Shown: positions 1-13,100 of the stretch, piece after piece
How the letters are laid out: each line of letters starts with the position of its first letter
How positions within the stretch are numbered: the first letter of the stretch is position 1
Assembly: GCA_948567375.1 (NCBI GenBank)
Contig: OX419758.1
Coordinates: 30,385,001 to 30,449,000 of the forward strand
Reading direction: 5' to 3'
Origin: Lunularia cruciata
Taxonomy: Eukaryota > Streptophyta > Marchantiopsida > Lunulariales > Lunulariaceae
DNA: 64,000 nt
Made by a program: the position numbers and the translations under genes
Notes under the pieces: generated by a model
What the model was told of the DNA's origin: nothing
Databases searched by the model: none
The model's input: the letters and a program-made list of their open reading frames with translations, nothing else

Positions 1-425
1 AATGGCCATTTGTTCCATTAAGGTTTTTGATTGGATTGTTGGAGTCACCATTCACAACATCAATTCCATTTTTTGTGTTGTTACGTACCATTAGAGTTAG
101 AAGCCTTGGCCTTTAACAGAGAGGTATATCTCAAAGTAGAGCTTTAGAAAGCTCACTTCTTCTATGTTGAGCATTTGAGCTCTTGGCTATGATGGACAAA
201 GCTTGCAAGTGTAATATGGATTCTTTGTGCTAGAGTAGGTTTGGCTCAATGAGCGTACTCAATGTTTGTTTATAGAGTACATGTAGCCTGATGAATTATT
301 ATTGATTGATTATGTCCCTCTAGAGTTGGTGTATGACTTGTCATCTAGATTGTGCTTTTATAGTATGTGATGTTTACAATAGTGTATGTTGTATAGCAAT
401 GTATATATGTATGATATGGAACCTT
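1..425 (+). repeat. Decayed LTR of the DNMT-type gypsy family
   Basis: The stretch aligns, with heavy divergence, to the LTR seen at 18875-19411 and, reverse-complemented, at 50768-51322. Shared landmarks are the 'gctcacttcttctatgttgag' region (compare the LTR hairpin of the young copies), the 'tttatagagta' segment and, at about 320-422, the terminal block whose sense strand reads like 'tgtatgacttatgtgtgag' and ends in 'gcaatgtatatatg'. It stops where a gypsy-B reverse-transcriptase fragment begins, so it was probably inserted in gypsy-B. It is the oldest DNMT-type copy here; its internal part lies outside the window. Confidence 0.6.
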
Positions 426-985
426 TGAGATGTACTTCACCTTTTTACAATCCACTGATATTCCATCCTTGGAAATGAAATGCCTCAAAATTAGACCATC
501 TTCACAGCCAAATATTTACTTCTCTAGGTTGAGTGGTGCATTTGCTTCATCAAATCAGTTCATGGCCATGATCAAGTGCTCAAAATGCTACTCTTTGATC
601 TTATAGACACAAAATCCATCAATGAAATCTCTTACAAATTTTTCAATGAAAGATTCAAAAACATTGTTGACAAAGCTTTAAAATGTGGTTGGAGCATTGC
701 AAAGCCAAAAAAGGTATGACCTTGAAATCATACCAAGATGTAGTGAATATGATGAATTGATGAAGTTTTGATGCAATCTTGATTTGGTTATAATTCCTAT
801 AACTATCCATGAAAATATACCTCTCATGACTCACAACCTCCTCAAAATTTTCAATTAATAGAAAGGCATAGTAATCATTTTTTGTAATAGCATTGAGTTT
901 CTTATAATCCACACATACCCTAAGTTTGAAATTCTTATTATTTACAATCATAATTGAAGATACTCATTTTTTAATTCTTAAGAAT
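426..985 (-). pseudogene. Gypsy-B reverse transcriptase fragment (decayed)
   Basis: On the minus strand this is a broken Ty3/gypsy reverse transcriptase. It aligns over its whole length with the better-preserved copy at 63200-63780, including the segments corresponding to 'VCVDYKKLNAITKNDYY' and the aspartates-containing 'F-DDF' region, which is damaged here. There are many substitutions and indels. At 985 it meets the 5' end of DNMT-type copy 1, and its upstream (gag/protease) part resumes at 19412. The fragment and 19412-20950 are therefore two halves of one old element. Confidence 0.75.
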
Positions 986-3103
986 TCAGCCAGAGGACAT
1001 GTGGAGCTTGCAGCTGGAGTGGAGGGAGTTTTTCACATAGAGGTTGGGACCTCTAGTGGTCGGGAGCAGGACACTATTGCTCCCAAGGGCCCAATGTAGT
1101 AGTCAGTCAATACGTCTTCCACTCCTACTACAGTTACAGAGGATACTTGGGAGCCAGATCTTGGACCCAAGCTTACTGGAGAGGAAAGACAAAGGGTTTG
1201 GAGGTTCTTGAGGAGTCACACAAGTTGTTTTGCCTTCAGTATGAAGGATTTGGGTGCTCTGAAGGGACCGGGTATACAGATTGAGCTGACTAGCGACACA
1301 CCAGTTTTCTGACGTCCTTATCGATATAGTGATATGGAGAAGACATTGATTCAAAGCCAGAGTAGTGACCTTTTTGAGGTTGGTTTGGTGGAGATTTCAC
1401 ATGGAGAGTATGCATCAATGACAGTGATGCCAGCCAAGAAGGATATGCATGGCAACTATACAAATAGGTGGATGTGTGGAGATTACCGTCCTTTCACCCA
1501 ACAGACCAGGGCTGATCGATATGCCATTCCTACACCGGAGGAGATTTTTGATGCGATTGGCCATGCAAAGGTCTTCAGTATTTTGGATCTTTGAGCGGGA
1601 TATCATCAGTTGCCGATCAAGGAGGAGGATAAGTCCAAGACAGCATTTTGGGCTATTGATCCTTACGGCAAGGATGTGTTATATCAGTGGAGGTTCTTAC
1701 CATTTGGGTTAAAGAACGCTTCTGCTGAGTTCCAGAGGGTCATGGATAGGATCCTAGCTGGGTTGGATATTGCTTGGTGCTATATTGATGACATTTTGGT
1801 TTATAGCACTACTATGGAGGAGCATGAGAGACAGTTGTTGGAGGTGTTTGAGAGGTTGAGATCTCATGGACTCAAGTTACATCCTGGGAAGTGTAGGTTC
1901 TTCCACAAGCAGGTTGAGTATTTGGGTCACACTATCTACCCCGGAGGACTTGGTGTCCAGCAGACCAAGGTGGAGGCTATTGCAAGTATTCCTCGGCCTA
2001 CGGATGTGAGTAGAGTGCGAGCATTCCTTGGGTTGGCAAACTTCTATCACCGCTATGTTAGAGGATTTAGTGTCATTGCCAAGGCCTTGACGAAGCTGAC
2101 CAAGCTTACACAGGAGTGGTGTTGGGGAGATGAGCAGGAGAGAGCTTTTGTAGAGCTCAAGGAGAGGTTGACATCTGCTCCTATTTTGAGGAGACCGATC
2201 AAGGGACGACCATTTCAGGTTCACACTAATTGGAGTATGTTGGGGCTTGGAGCGGTGCTCACCCAGCATGATGATGAGGGGAAGGAGTTTGTGGTGGCCT
2301 ATGCTAGTCGCTCCAACAATTCAGTGGAGGTGAAGTAAAGTTCATATGAGGGAGAGTGCTTGGCAACAGTTTGGGCAGTAGCATATTTCCGATGTTACCT
2401 ATTTGGTAACCCCTTTACTCTCATCATTGATCATCAGCGACTGAAGTGGTTGATGGAGTCCGACAAGCTTTCAAGGAAGCTTGCACAATGGGCTCTGATT
2501 TTACAAGATTATGATTTCATGGTTGTTCACAGACCTGGAGTGGTGAACCGTGATGCAGATGGGTTGAGTAGAAACCCATGTCCCAGCCAGCAAGATCAGA
2601 CCGGAGCACGTTGGCATGGTGAGACAGATGAGGAGATGGTGCCAGGTTGGCATGCATCGGCCTTTCTGTGTATATTTTCAAAGGCTTTGGTGGTATCTCT
2701 CTCAACGCATACAGGAGGAGTTATTGAGGTCACAGATCCAAACAGTGAAGATATTGGTACAGTTCAGCGAGACATTCATGATGATGTCTTAGTGATGGAC
2801 TATCTTCGCACTAGTGTTGTGGGTGGCATAGTTGGGGCCAAGGAGAGAGACCATGTTCTTCAGTGAGCCAGACAGTTTAGATTGGAGGGCAGACACCTTT
2901 TGCGTGTATGGGAGGATGGTAGAGTGCGAGTAGTACCACTTCCATCTCAGAGACCACAGTTTGTCCGTCATGCTCATGAGGAGCTAGGACATTTTGGAGT
3001 GAAGCGTACATATAGCTTACTCTAGAGTCATTATTGGTGGCGTGGTATGCAGACCGAGGTACATCAGTTTGTTGCTAGATGTATGGTTTGTGACCGAGTA
3101 AGA
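986..3103 (+). pseudogene. Copy 1 pol, first part: RT, RNase H, integrase zinc region
   Basis: The frame is the same throughout (stops at 1097, 1100, 1592, 2336, 2864, 3023). It opens with the tail that follows the methyltransferase in copy 2 ('ELAAGVEGVFHIEVGTSSG'). The RT shows 'MCGDYRPF', 'FLPFGLKNASAEFQRVMDRI' and the catalytic 'CYIDDILVYS'. RNase H shows 'VVAYASRSNNS' and 'DHQRLKWLMESDKLS', but has Asn in place of the first catalytic Asp ('VHTNWSMLGLGAVL'). The integrase HHCC zinc motif begins before element A interrupts it. Against copy 2, the stops at 1592 (CGA to TGA), 2864 (CGG to TGA) and 3023 (CAG to TAG) are transitions; the one at 2336 (TAT to TAA) is a transversion. Pseudogene. 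Confidence 0.9.
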
Positions 3104-3489
3104 TGTGGTGCCCACATTTTTTGTTTTTTTCAAAATAAAGGAAAAGAAGTGTATAGAGAAGTTGTATTGCGCCTGTATGGCCAAAGAAGGCAAACAAAAG
3201 AGTCTTTGGGATGAAACCCAAAGTAAAGTGACTTTGGGGCATAAGGCAAAGTACTCAAAAATGCCCTGTCATCACACAACCCAAAGTAAATTGTCTTTGT
3301 ATCGGAGGTAGCTCAACCCGAGGCAAAGACAGTCTAACCACCTTTCGTCGGGGCAAGAAATTCAAGAAGGGGCCGTTCAAAAACCGGCGGCCCATATGCA
3401 CAAAGGTTGATTGACAATGACAAGTGCATGCCGGAGGTGTGATTTCTCGGTAGAAACTCAAAGTGACGGAAGACGAAGAAGCACAACTC

Positions 3490-3497
3490 TATAAAAA
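3490..3497 (+). promoter_or_regulatory. TATA-like box in 5' LTR of element A
   Basis: TATAAAAA in the context 'caactctataaaaattg'. The same box lies at the equivalent place of the 3' LTR. It stands just ahead of the LTR open frame, so transcription would start near 3520 and the frame would lie at the 5' end of the transcript. This is inference from position and conservation only. Confidence 0.5.
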
Positions 3498-3516
3498 TTG
3501 AACTTGCAACGACGAA

Positions 3517-6500
3517 ATGTCGAGTAATTTTCCTTTGCTGTTGAGAAGTCGTCTTGCAGGTGATCGTGGGAAGGGAAATAGAGTTGGAATCGTGTTAGTG
3601 CGAAAGGGAGAAGTTGCAAAAGTGAAATCAAGAGAGAGTGAGAAGGTAGAAGAGATGGGAGGAGGAAAGAAAAACTCCAAATTCATAGTGAGAAATCATG
3701 CGATTCGGAGGTTAGATGTAATAGCAAGGATCAAAGTCTTGAGCCGACTTTGATCACATTTCTACCATGGAACTGGAATGAAAGCTTTCCAAGATTCATG
3801 ACAGAATTCATCAAGAGCAAGTGTCTCGATGGACTAGAGGAAGAAGGGAAGAGAGGAAATCCGGCTCATTGGACAGAGTCGGATTGGAGACTCGTACTCG
3901 GGAAGGAAGCAGGCTTGGAGCAAGGAGCCACGTTCTTGGGGAAGGGAAAGATAGCTCAAGAGACCCAGGAGGTGAGAGATGCCTTCTTGTCAGAGAGGAC
4001 TGTGAGCCGGCCTGTCTCTCACTCAGGATGAACCTCTGATGGCTATTATGGTAGCGCACCATGGACTAAGAAGGCAAGGAACCCCAACTCCATCATACTC
4101 CTCCAAGGCTAACACTCCAAGACTCAAGACATTGCTCACTAGAGAACTCAATGAGAGAGAGATAGTTGCAAATGAAAGGATGATGAGTACCTCCTCACCC
4201 CTTGTTTATATACTTGTGAAATAGTTACGTACCAAAGTTACTAATTACCATAGTAACTCAAGTTACTAGACTAAAAGTCAAGTAAAGTCAAAAAGTAGAA
4301 AGGAATATCCATTCACATGGGCATATTCCCCTAAGCATGTGGTCTTATCTTGACCCAACCACTAAGTCAAGGATTCCTTCACATGGGCTATCCTTGGACT
4401 AAAGAAGAATCCAAAACAAAAAGGCTTGCGGGCCCAAGAGTTCTCAACTCTTTCCTCAAAGCCAAACACCTAGGAATAATACCAAGTCAACACACTAAAA
4501 TCCAAAATAATGGTGCTCATCTTTTCTACTTCCTCTAAAGTAAGGTCCTATCTATCTTAGCTATGACTAACTTTAGCTAACTATGACTAATATAGAACCA
4601 TCCTTTATCTCTATATAAATAATATCTCTTAAGTAGTTGTAATACCAAGCTAAATATCACAATACCACACACATGCACAAATGGGTGTTACAGGACAAAG
4701 AACGGGTATAAGGTTGAGAGTTACAAAGACCCTATGAAGAGAGGGATCGTGAGTGCACTAATGGCTATCTTGAAGCCGGAGCAAACCACATATGTGATGA
4801 AACACGGTGGTGTTCTTTCACAAGCTTTTCACAGGAGTACCAATCAATTGGGCGAGGTGTTTTCACGGGAGAACAAGGTAGATGGTGTGGAATTTGCAGG
4901 ATAAGTCGCCTCCACACTATATCGTGTCGTTTGCAGCACACTTCTACCTCGGGCTTAACTTGCTAAACTTGGCAGAGCGGACTCAGATGGTGTCGCACTT
5001 CCATCCTGATGTGTGAAAGGAGGTCGATGTCTAAGAGCAACAATACATCCTGCAAATCAGGAGTACTGACAACTACTACGCAAAGACGGGGAAGAACGTG
5101 GAGGTTGCAGTGAGTACCCCGACTACAAAGAAGAGGGGTCGGCAAGATGACGCCAAAGACAAAAAGAAACCTCGGAAGACATGGAGAGGCAACCCGAGGC
5201 AAGGTATGGTGATAATTGAGTCAGAGGACGAGGACTCAGAAGGAGATGCCGAGCTAAAAATGAAGACTCGGAACACAAGGAAGAGCCTGAGCTAACGCTG
5301 CAGAGTGGAGATACAAGTAGCGATAGTGATGAAGGGGAAGACATGACATTGGCACCAGCAGCTGACAAATACAAAGAAGAAGTTCAAGCAGAGATGGAAG
5401 CCAAAGACAACACACAAGTGGAAGACAAAGTAACTCTGCCCAAAGAGAAGAAGATCGCAGTGCAGCAAGGAGTTTGCTCAAGACGTAAGGTGAAGTGTGA
5501 AGCGGGGCTGAGTAAGGCAAAGGAAGAGGTAAGTGAAAGCTTGGGAAGTGAGGCTTCAATTCCGATACGAAGATTGCAGAGAAGAAGGCGAGTATTGGAT
5601 GAACAGGAAGTGCGAAGAGAAGTGGCCACACAAGAAGAAGTAATCCTGAGCGATGGAGTGGAGTACCTATGGGAGGTGGTGTGCCCATTGTTGGTGAAGT
5701 TGGAGTACAAGAAGAAGGAAATGCAGTCAACATGTCCGGAGGTAAAGACTGTATTGCAGGTGTTGGCGAGATTAGAAGAAGAAAACTCTGAGTTGAAAAA
5801 GAGTATAACCCAAGGTGAGGACGAAAGGGAAGTGCTACGAGCGGAGGCAATGGTGAGAAGTCAGGTAATCAAATACTTGAAGAGAGAAGTAAGTTATCGA
5901 GAGGATCTTGTGAAGAAGAGTGACATAGCAAGGGAGAGACAAGTAGCGGAGTATGAAATCTTGAAGCAGCAGTTTGTTGATTCATGAGTAGAAGTAATCC
6001 ATGTTATGGCAAGAGTAGCAGCAAAAGGATCATAAGCTTGATAGGGTGATAGAGACTGTCAAGGAGAAGAAGCAACTCTAGCAAAGAGAGTTGGCGGCAT
6101 AATACCGAGAAGAAGATCGATTACAAGAGTTACTTCATAAGCAGGAGGAGAAGGTTGTACAGAAGGAGAAGGAGAAGGAGAAGGAGACGGTGAAAGCTGA
6201 GTTCAAAGAGGAGTTGGCGATGTACAAGGAGGACTGGCTTGCAGATCAAGAGCGAGAGAGAAAGATGAGATTGGAGCCAGTGAAGGAGATAGTCCTCAGG
6301 ATGAACGCGATGTTGAGTACAAAGGCCAGCGTTCAGATTGAAGAAACGAGATTGCACGAGTTGAAATTGTTGGTGTAGGAGACCAGGCAAAGATAGGCAA
6401 GAGACACTAATTTGAATGCCTTGTTAATTAGTCTCGGAACTTGTGTAGACAGAAAGATTTGAGAGGTAGAGGATAACATTTCAATTAGATTAGACTTAGT

Positions 6501-6792
6501 GAAAATAGAGATAGAAAAGCTTCGGAAGGATGTTAGAGCAAAACCCAAAGTAGATAACATAGGAGTACAAATGTCTTTGGAGTTATTAGTGGAGACATTA
6601 GAGAAGAGTGGGTCAAGAGATAAGGAGTTAGATAGATTACCCACTAGTGCAATTTCAGATCAGGAAAGAGAATTGTTGGATCGGGTAGAAGAAGTAGAAA
6701 ATACAAAACCCAAGGATAGAGTAGTAGGAAGTAAAATTACTTCGGGTTCGGGTTTGAAAGCCGATCACGAAGTAGACATTGGATCGGAGTAG
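3517..6792 (+). pseudogene. LTR-internal coiled-coil ORF, 5' LTR copy (broken)
   Basis: First copy of the LTR-borne open frame, broken by frameshifts, stops and the solo LTR at 4001-4692. The parts are: a basic start ('RSRLAGDRGKGNRVGIV'; conserved ATG at 3655 in 'EEMGGGK'); an acidic/Trp-rich part ('FIKSKCLDGLEEEGKRG', 'HWTESDWRLVLGKEAG'); and, after the solo LTR, a globular-looking part (about 4693-5030) and a long Glu/Lys-rich coiled coil (5343-5987 and 6190-6792). I do not recognise a family with certainty. Its counterpart at 14079-16688 is better preserved. Both LTRs keep the same reading order, so this was one long protein when the element was young. Confidence 0.6.
4001..4692 (-). repeat. 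Solo LTR of gypsy-B
   Basis: 692 bp from TGTGAGCCGG to GGTGTTACA on the plus strand, flanked on both sides by GGAC (4-bp target duplication). The undisturbed site in the other LTR of element A reads 'agaggacgaagaacggg'. It matches the gypsy-B 3' LTR halves at 50582-50767 and 60715-61218. The coding sense of gypsy-B is the opposite strand, hence the minus call. A solo LTR implies insertion of a full gypsy-B followed by LTR-LTR recombination. Confidence 0.9.
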
Positions 6793-7593
6793 TAACAGAT
6801 TTGAGATTTTAAGAGGCAGATATGAAGAGGTGCATTGTCATTTCAGATCTACAAGTTTGTAGAGTTGTTAGGAGGAGGTACATTAGGAAGATAACTGTTG
6901 ATTGCTTCACTATTTAAGAGTGGCATTTGCAGTATTATGTTGTTCAGTGCTCATAATTTTTGAGAATAGATAAAGCGAAGTGCTGTGAAGCAGTGCTCGT
7001 TGCTTGAGCTTGATTCCGAGTATCAACTTTGTGTCTATGTTTGTGAGTGTGTGGAGATATTTGAAGTGCTAGTCAGTGTGCTTGTTGGATGTTGGATTTC
7101 ACAGCCTTGATCTTCATTCTGTGTGTTTGATCCTGAGTGAAGTGCAATCAAAGCAATGCCTTGACAGATCTGAGAGGAATTGTAGTGTTGGTAGTATTTG
7201 GCATTTGTGAGTGCATTGTGAGGTTGATGTGAAGCAATTTCAATCAAGGAAGTTGTGCCTTCAGTGGAGGGGTGGAACACAATTTTGAGGTGAAGTCGTT
7301 TTGCAGTGAAGTGCCATTTTTGGGAGAGCCTGAATCATCACAATCAAGATTGTTTGGAAAGATTTGATGGAGTTGTGATTATGGAGTGTTTATTTGTGAC
7401 AAGACTACAAATCAGTGTTTGTTACTCTCTTCTGGGTGTGGTTTCTACCTAAGAGATTAAAGATGCAACCAAGAAGAACTACAATTGTTACTTTGCTTCA
7501 TATTTGACCAATTTTGACTCGTATCTCTACGGGAACGAACTTTACTTACTCAATTACCGCAAAAGTGATATTTTCCGGGTTGTCACATGATTT

Positions 7594-7612
7594 TTGGCGC
7601 TGCTGCCGGGGA
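7594..7612 (+). promoter_or_regulatory. Primer binding site of element A (tRNA-Asp type)
   Basis: TTGGCGCTGCTGCCGGGGA lies seven bases after the 5' LTR end. It is a near match to the complement of the 3' end of plant tRNA-Asp (TGGCGCCGTTGCCGGGGA), used by several plant gypsy lineages. The three differences are consistent with age. Confidence 0.8.
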
Positions 7613-8061
7613 TACAAATCTTGGAAGTGGAAGAATACGAAGCCAAATTTGAAATAGGGTATCAACGCAATATGAATGTCTACATCGAGAGAACAACGGG
7701 AAGAGAGAGCTTGAAGAAGAGCACTTCAGCATGAGAAGACAAACGTTTGAACGTCCCATCCACTCTTGACGAAACTGAACGAGAGGTGTTGGATTTTCAA
7801 CTCCTTCACAAAGTGCAAGAAGCCTTGCAAGAACTCGACCATAGGAAATGCGAAGATGGTTGATAAGGCTACTTCGCATCTCCCTCTTCGTCCAAGAAGA
7901 AGAAAGAATCGAGTGGGCAAACATATGCATTGCGGCCCAGTACACCGACTTCTTCTAGAGCTGTAAAGGAAATTGTGTCCTTGAAGAACTTTGTTCAAGA
8001 AAAGACAGCATGAACACTTACTGAAGACGAGTGTCAACATCTTCTATGAACGATTCCTTGG

Positions 8062-10119
8062 TTGTCCCAAAGGAATTTTGAAGAACCAATTGAAAGTGTT
8101 GACCCTGAATCTTCTACTTGGGTTGAAGTCGACACCCTCATAGCAAAAATTGTCGAAGAAGACCCCACCTTGAATTTGACGAATTGGAATCCTTGGGCTG
8201 ACAACATGGCGTCAATACTAGCCAATCCTTCAGTTCTGTCAAGTTCAACACTACCTCAGCCGATCCCAGTGCATCAAACGATGACTTTGCTGCCTATCAC
8301 CCGACACGCCTATCAGAAGTACAAGGGGACAGAACAAGATGAAGACCCTGATGAATTCATCAAAGAATTCGAAGTCATCTCCTTTGCTAACAAGGAGCAT
8401 GACTCGGCGGATCGACTGAGAATTTTCCCAAGTTTGCTCCACAAGAAAGCAAGGAGCTAGTACACTCATGTGACCCAGAAGGGGTTCGTACCAGCGGACT
8501 GGGCAGACTTGAGAAACAACTTCCTGGAACAATTCCGGGAGATTGATTACAACACGAGTGTCTTTGCGGCACTCAATGATTTGGACCGAGGCAAGAAGGA
8601 GAAGTTGAGAGACTACTCTGAGCAGTTCATGGCACTACTGAACCAAGTTCCCAAGCAAGCGGGGGTGGTGGGCTACTCCAATGCCCAAGCCACTACCTGG
8701 TTCCTTGGGGGACTTTCACCAGAGATACAAATCTTTGCGAGGGAGAGGAATGTAACTTCCCTAGACAAAGTACTTAAACATGTCGCTCGTTACGAGGCAG
8801 CCCACTCTCACTCTACTGGTAATCGGAGAAATTGGGAGAAGAAAGGCAAGAAGCCCAGAAGAAGAGCTTCGTGCAGTACATCCCCTTCTTCAGATGAATC
8901 CTCCATGTCTTCAAGCTCTTCTTTGAAATCCGAAGAAGAATCAAAGCCAAGACGAGTCAAAAGGCGTGGAGGCAAGAAACCAATGACTCCTCTAGCAAAG
9001 AGTGTAAATAAGGCGGATATCAAGCTGGATGCCCTCATCAAGGAGTTTTCGGATTTCAAGATCCAAATGATTGGGGCCAAAGACCAAAGGAAGGCCCCAG
9101 CGTTTGGGAGATCAAATGTATGGTGCACCACATGTGGCAAATCAGGCCACGCCAACACAAAATGCAATACTTGTAATGCATTCCCGGTGCAGCAAATTGA
9201 TTGGGTTCCGGGATGGAACCAAGACGAGGACAAAGAGGATGTGTACCAAATGCAAGAAGTATAGCCTCAAGCGAGCACATCGTATCAAGGTCCGAGGTTT
9301 GGACCTAGGGAGTATAACCCCAATGCTCCTCCATGAAGACCACCAATGAGCAACCAAAATTGGCCTCAGAATGTCACACCCGGAGCCTGTTATAATTGTG
9401 GCTCGATGGGACATTGGTCTCCAAACTATCCCGAGCCAAGAAGGCAAATTGGGTATGTTCCCCTATGCGGAAATTGTATAGGATCGGGGCATACGGGCAA
9501 CCAATGTCCTCACCCACCAAACCCAAAGCCACCTGTAAAGTATGTACAGACCTCCGCTGAGCGTGCAGTACTTCAGTCAAAGGGAGATACTAATGTAAAT
9601 TGCATCACTCTTGAGGAAGAAAGACCTCAAGAAGGGAGTCTGGCCTCGGAAGGAGAATGGCCGGACCTTGAAATTTTGAAAGTTGAGACACGCTCCAGCA
9701 AGAAGAAGCGTGATCCCGAAGAACTGAGTACGACCTCATCGTCTTCCAGAAAGGCAAAGAGAATGCGCCCAAAGGCAATTCTTTCTGCCAAGGAGGAAAA
9801 GATCCTCGCAAAAGCCAAAGCTAAAGCCTTGCAGAAAGAACTAAAGGAGGCACTACTCAGGACTCGAGAACTCAGTTTGGAAGAGGAGACGAAGACGAAG
9901 ACGAAGTCTCTAGTTTTTTCGGCGGATATCCAATCCAAAATAAAGGGTCTGATCCAAGCCGAGGTGGGCCAACCCGAGGAACCTTGGTTTAAGGCCATCA
10001 GCAAGCCCGTCACTATTTTGAAGCGTCCCGAAGTCAAGAAGGAACATGGAGAGACTTTGGACCCAAAGCCAAAGGCAAGACTGTCAAATTGGGAGGAGTT
10101 CCTCAATATGATATTGTAG
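8062..10119 (+). pseudogene. Element A gag (capsid and zinc knuckles)
   Basis: Gag polyprotein packages the element RNA into cytoplasmic particles. The retrotransposon-gag capsid region runs about 8300-8830 ('DPDEFIKEFEVISFA', 'FLEQFREIDYNTSVFAALND', 'TTWFLGGLSPEIQIFARERN'). Basic, Ser-rich linkers follow. A first zinc knuckle (CTTCGKSGHANTKC, CX2CX4HX4C) lies near 9121. Two more lie near 9388 and 9467; the first has lost its last Cys ('CYNCGSMGHWSPNY') and the second is intact ('CGNCIGSGHTGNQC'). Stops at 8458, 9262 and 9332 break the frame. The first sits where gag normally has Trp, so TGG to TAG is likely; the third looks like CGA to TGA. The frame changes at about 10089-10119 into protease, which could be programmed or a mutation. 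Confidence 0.85.
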
Positions 10120-13100
10120 CAGATTTGGCAGCCACAAATGCCAACGTTACATTCAAGCAATTGTGGGAAGATAACAAGAGGCGGCTGAATTTGGCCCTCA
10201 AGAAGGTGAGGTCGATGTCAAAGAAGGACCTGCCTGCTATCTATCATATTGAGCAAGAAGATTTAGGATCTCCCAAGGTAGACACGGAGATTGCAAGGTG
10301 CATGATCACATTGATACCCATTGACTCTAGATCCGGTGTGAATGTCATGAACGAAGATACTGCAAATCGACTTGGGTATCACATGTTTGAACCAACACCC
10401 CGAGTGTTGAAGTTTGCAGACCAAACCAGGAGACGGCCATTGGGCATGCTGTCAAACATCACCACAATCATTGGAGGGGTACCCTTCAAGTTGAATTACA
10501 TTGTGTTGCGACCAGTGACAAAGACTGGTTACCCTTTGTTGATCAGCAGACCCTGGTTGTATAGCGCCCAAGTTGTAGTGGATTGGCATCAGCAAAAGTT
10601 AAGATTCAAGGACATTTTGTCCAAAGATCAGAAGCTGGTGACTGTGAGTTGGATGAAAATTCCCCATCTCGGGGAAACAAGTTTGTTGGAAGAGGAGGAC
10701 AAATCCAAAGACTCGTCATCTTTGTCCTCAAATGAATCCGAAGACAAAGTCCAAGTTAACTACTTGGAATGCTACGAGGTGGATATTGAAGAGGAAGATC
10801 CATATGACCTCACCTCGGGTGAAATTGACTTGGAGGAAGGAGGTTTGATGGCAGCTCGCCTCGGGTTAAGCCGAGTAAGCCACGTTGAAGGAGTCATCAA
10901 TCTTGATGACTGTCAAGATGTTTTATTAACTGAAGGAAAAATTTTAAAAATTTCAAAGATAGTTACTTTGGAGGAGTTGGCAGGATACACTACCCTGTTT
11001 ATAGAATTCCATGATGTATTTGCCTGGTAGATTGATCAAATATCAGGTATTCCACGAGAATTTGGAGAACATTGGATTGATCTAGTTGAAGGTGCAATTC
11101 CGGTTTGCCAACGACAATACTGCCTAAACCCAAAGTACTCTTTGTTGGTGAAAGATGAAATTGACAAGTACTTAGGAGCCGGAATCATCTTCCCTGTCTT
11201 AAGCAGTTAATAGGTTTCCCCTATTGTCATTGTCCCGAAGAAGAAAACAAGGAAGATCCGAGTGTGCCAAGACTTCCGGAAGTTGAACGCAGTCACAAGG
11301 AAAGATCATCATCCCTTGCCTTTTACCGATACCATTTTAGATCAGGTAGCTGGGCATCCTTGTTATAGTTTTCTTGATGGATTTTCAGGGTACAATCAAG
11401 TATCCATTCAAGAAAAAGACAAGGAGAAAACTACAATCACGACCAATTGGGGCACTTTTGCTTACAACCAAATGCCCTTTGGGTTGTGTAATGCTCCTGC
11501 TACTTTCCAGCGGATGATGAATTCAATCTTCAAAGATTTCTTGCGCAAATTTGTGGAAGTTTTTATTGATGACTTTTGTGTGTTTGGGCAAAGAGATGTA
11601 CATTTAGATTACCTTCGCCAAACGTTTGAAAGGTGTCATTTTGCCGGCTTGTCATTACACCCGGAGAAATGCTTCTTTGCAATGAAGGAGGGCATTCTTT
11701 TGGGGCATCGGGTGTTGAGCCGAGGTATTGAAGTCGATGTTGAGAAGGTCAAGATAATCGTAACTTTGGAATCCCCAAAGAACATCCGGGAGCTGAGAGC
11801 CTTCTTGGGACATGTTGGATATTACAAACACTTCGTGTCAAACTATGCAGTGCTTGCTGCACCACTTACAAAGCTTCTGAAGAAATCCAAAGACTATCTG
11901 TGGGAAGCAAATCAAGAAGAAGCTTTCCCGGTGTTGAAGAAGAAGCTGGTTGAAGCACCAATTATGAGGGCCCCAAATTGGGACGTCCCTTTTCATGTAT
12001 ATGTGGACACTTTGTCCATGGCCATTGGAGTCATCTTAAGTCAAAGGGACGACAAGAAGAAGGAGTACCCGGTATATTATGCCAGCCGACAACTTTCAAT
12101 TTCTGAAAAGAACTATTCGACGACGGAAAGAGAAGCACTCAAAATGGTGTATGCCTGCAAGAAATTTCATCATTATTTGTTGGGGTATGAGTTTGTCTTC
12201 TATGTTGACCATTACGCATTGCAACATTTGGTCAAGAAGGCAGATTTATCGGGGCAAATTGCAAGATGGATCTTGTTATTACAAGAGTTCACATATATTG
12301 TACAAGTAAGGAAGGGAGCTTCGCATTCAAATGCGGACTTCCTGTCCAGGTTAGAAACTCAAGACCAAGAGTGGGAAATTGACGATTGGTTCCCTGACAA
12401 AGAGTTGTATCACTTATCAGCAATGCAAAGTACAAGGTATGCAGATGAATATCATTATCTGAATACTCTCCATTGTCCTGAGGGGATGGACCCCGAATAG
12501 CGGGCAGTCTTTGTCAGGAAAATGGGGCCATACTAGCTTAAACACAGCATTTTATTTAAGATAGGCGAAGACAAAGTACTTTGGCGATGCTGGGAGTCAT
12601 ACAAAGTAGGAGAAGTGATTGAATCTTTACACTCCAAAGCATCGGGAGGACACTATGCTCTGAAGAATACTGTAAAGAAAATTCTTTCGGTAGGGTATTG
12701 GTGGCCTACAATGTACAAAGATGTGCATGCTCATATCTGAAGCTGTGATGCTTGTCAGAGGACGAGGAAGCCGACTGCTACTTCTCAATGGCCTTTGAGA
12801 CCAATTTTGCCTTTGGCCCCATTTGAGAAATGGGGGATTGATTTTGTGGATCCCATTCAACCAGTGACCCGAGTCACAAGAAAGCGATACATTTTGGTTG
12901 AAGCTGAAGCAACTCGTAGAGATGATGCTGAAATTGTGGCGGAATTCTTCTTTTGAAACATCATCTCCCGATATGGGTGTCCTTTGGAATTGGTCAGTGA
13001 CCGAGGAACACATTTTTTGAACTTTGTAATGGAGGCGTTAACCAAGTACTTTCAGATTACGGAAGACGACTCCTTATAACCCAAAAGCAAATGGCTTAAC

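Larger units (their letters stand above)
3104..7587 (+). repeat. 5' LTR of element A (with nested solo LTR)
   Basis: It begins TGTGGTGCCCACA and ends GGTTGTCACA, matching 13721-17483 along its length apart from the 692-bp solo LTR of gypsy-B at 4001-4692 and its 4-bp duplication. It holds a TATA-like box at 3490 and the decayed open frame 3517-6792. The stretch 6793-7587 between that frame and the primer site has no coding signal that I recognise. Confidence 0.92.

Noticed and set aside
3104-7587. A host gene for a coiled-coil protein at 5343-5987
   Set aside because: The same frame recurs in the other LTR of element A at the same position, so it belongs to the retroelement.
10089-10119. Programmed gag-pol frameshift in element A
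   Set aside because: The frame does change here, but with so many other lesions a mutation is as likely and no slippery site stands out.
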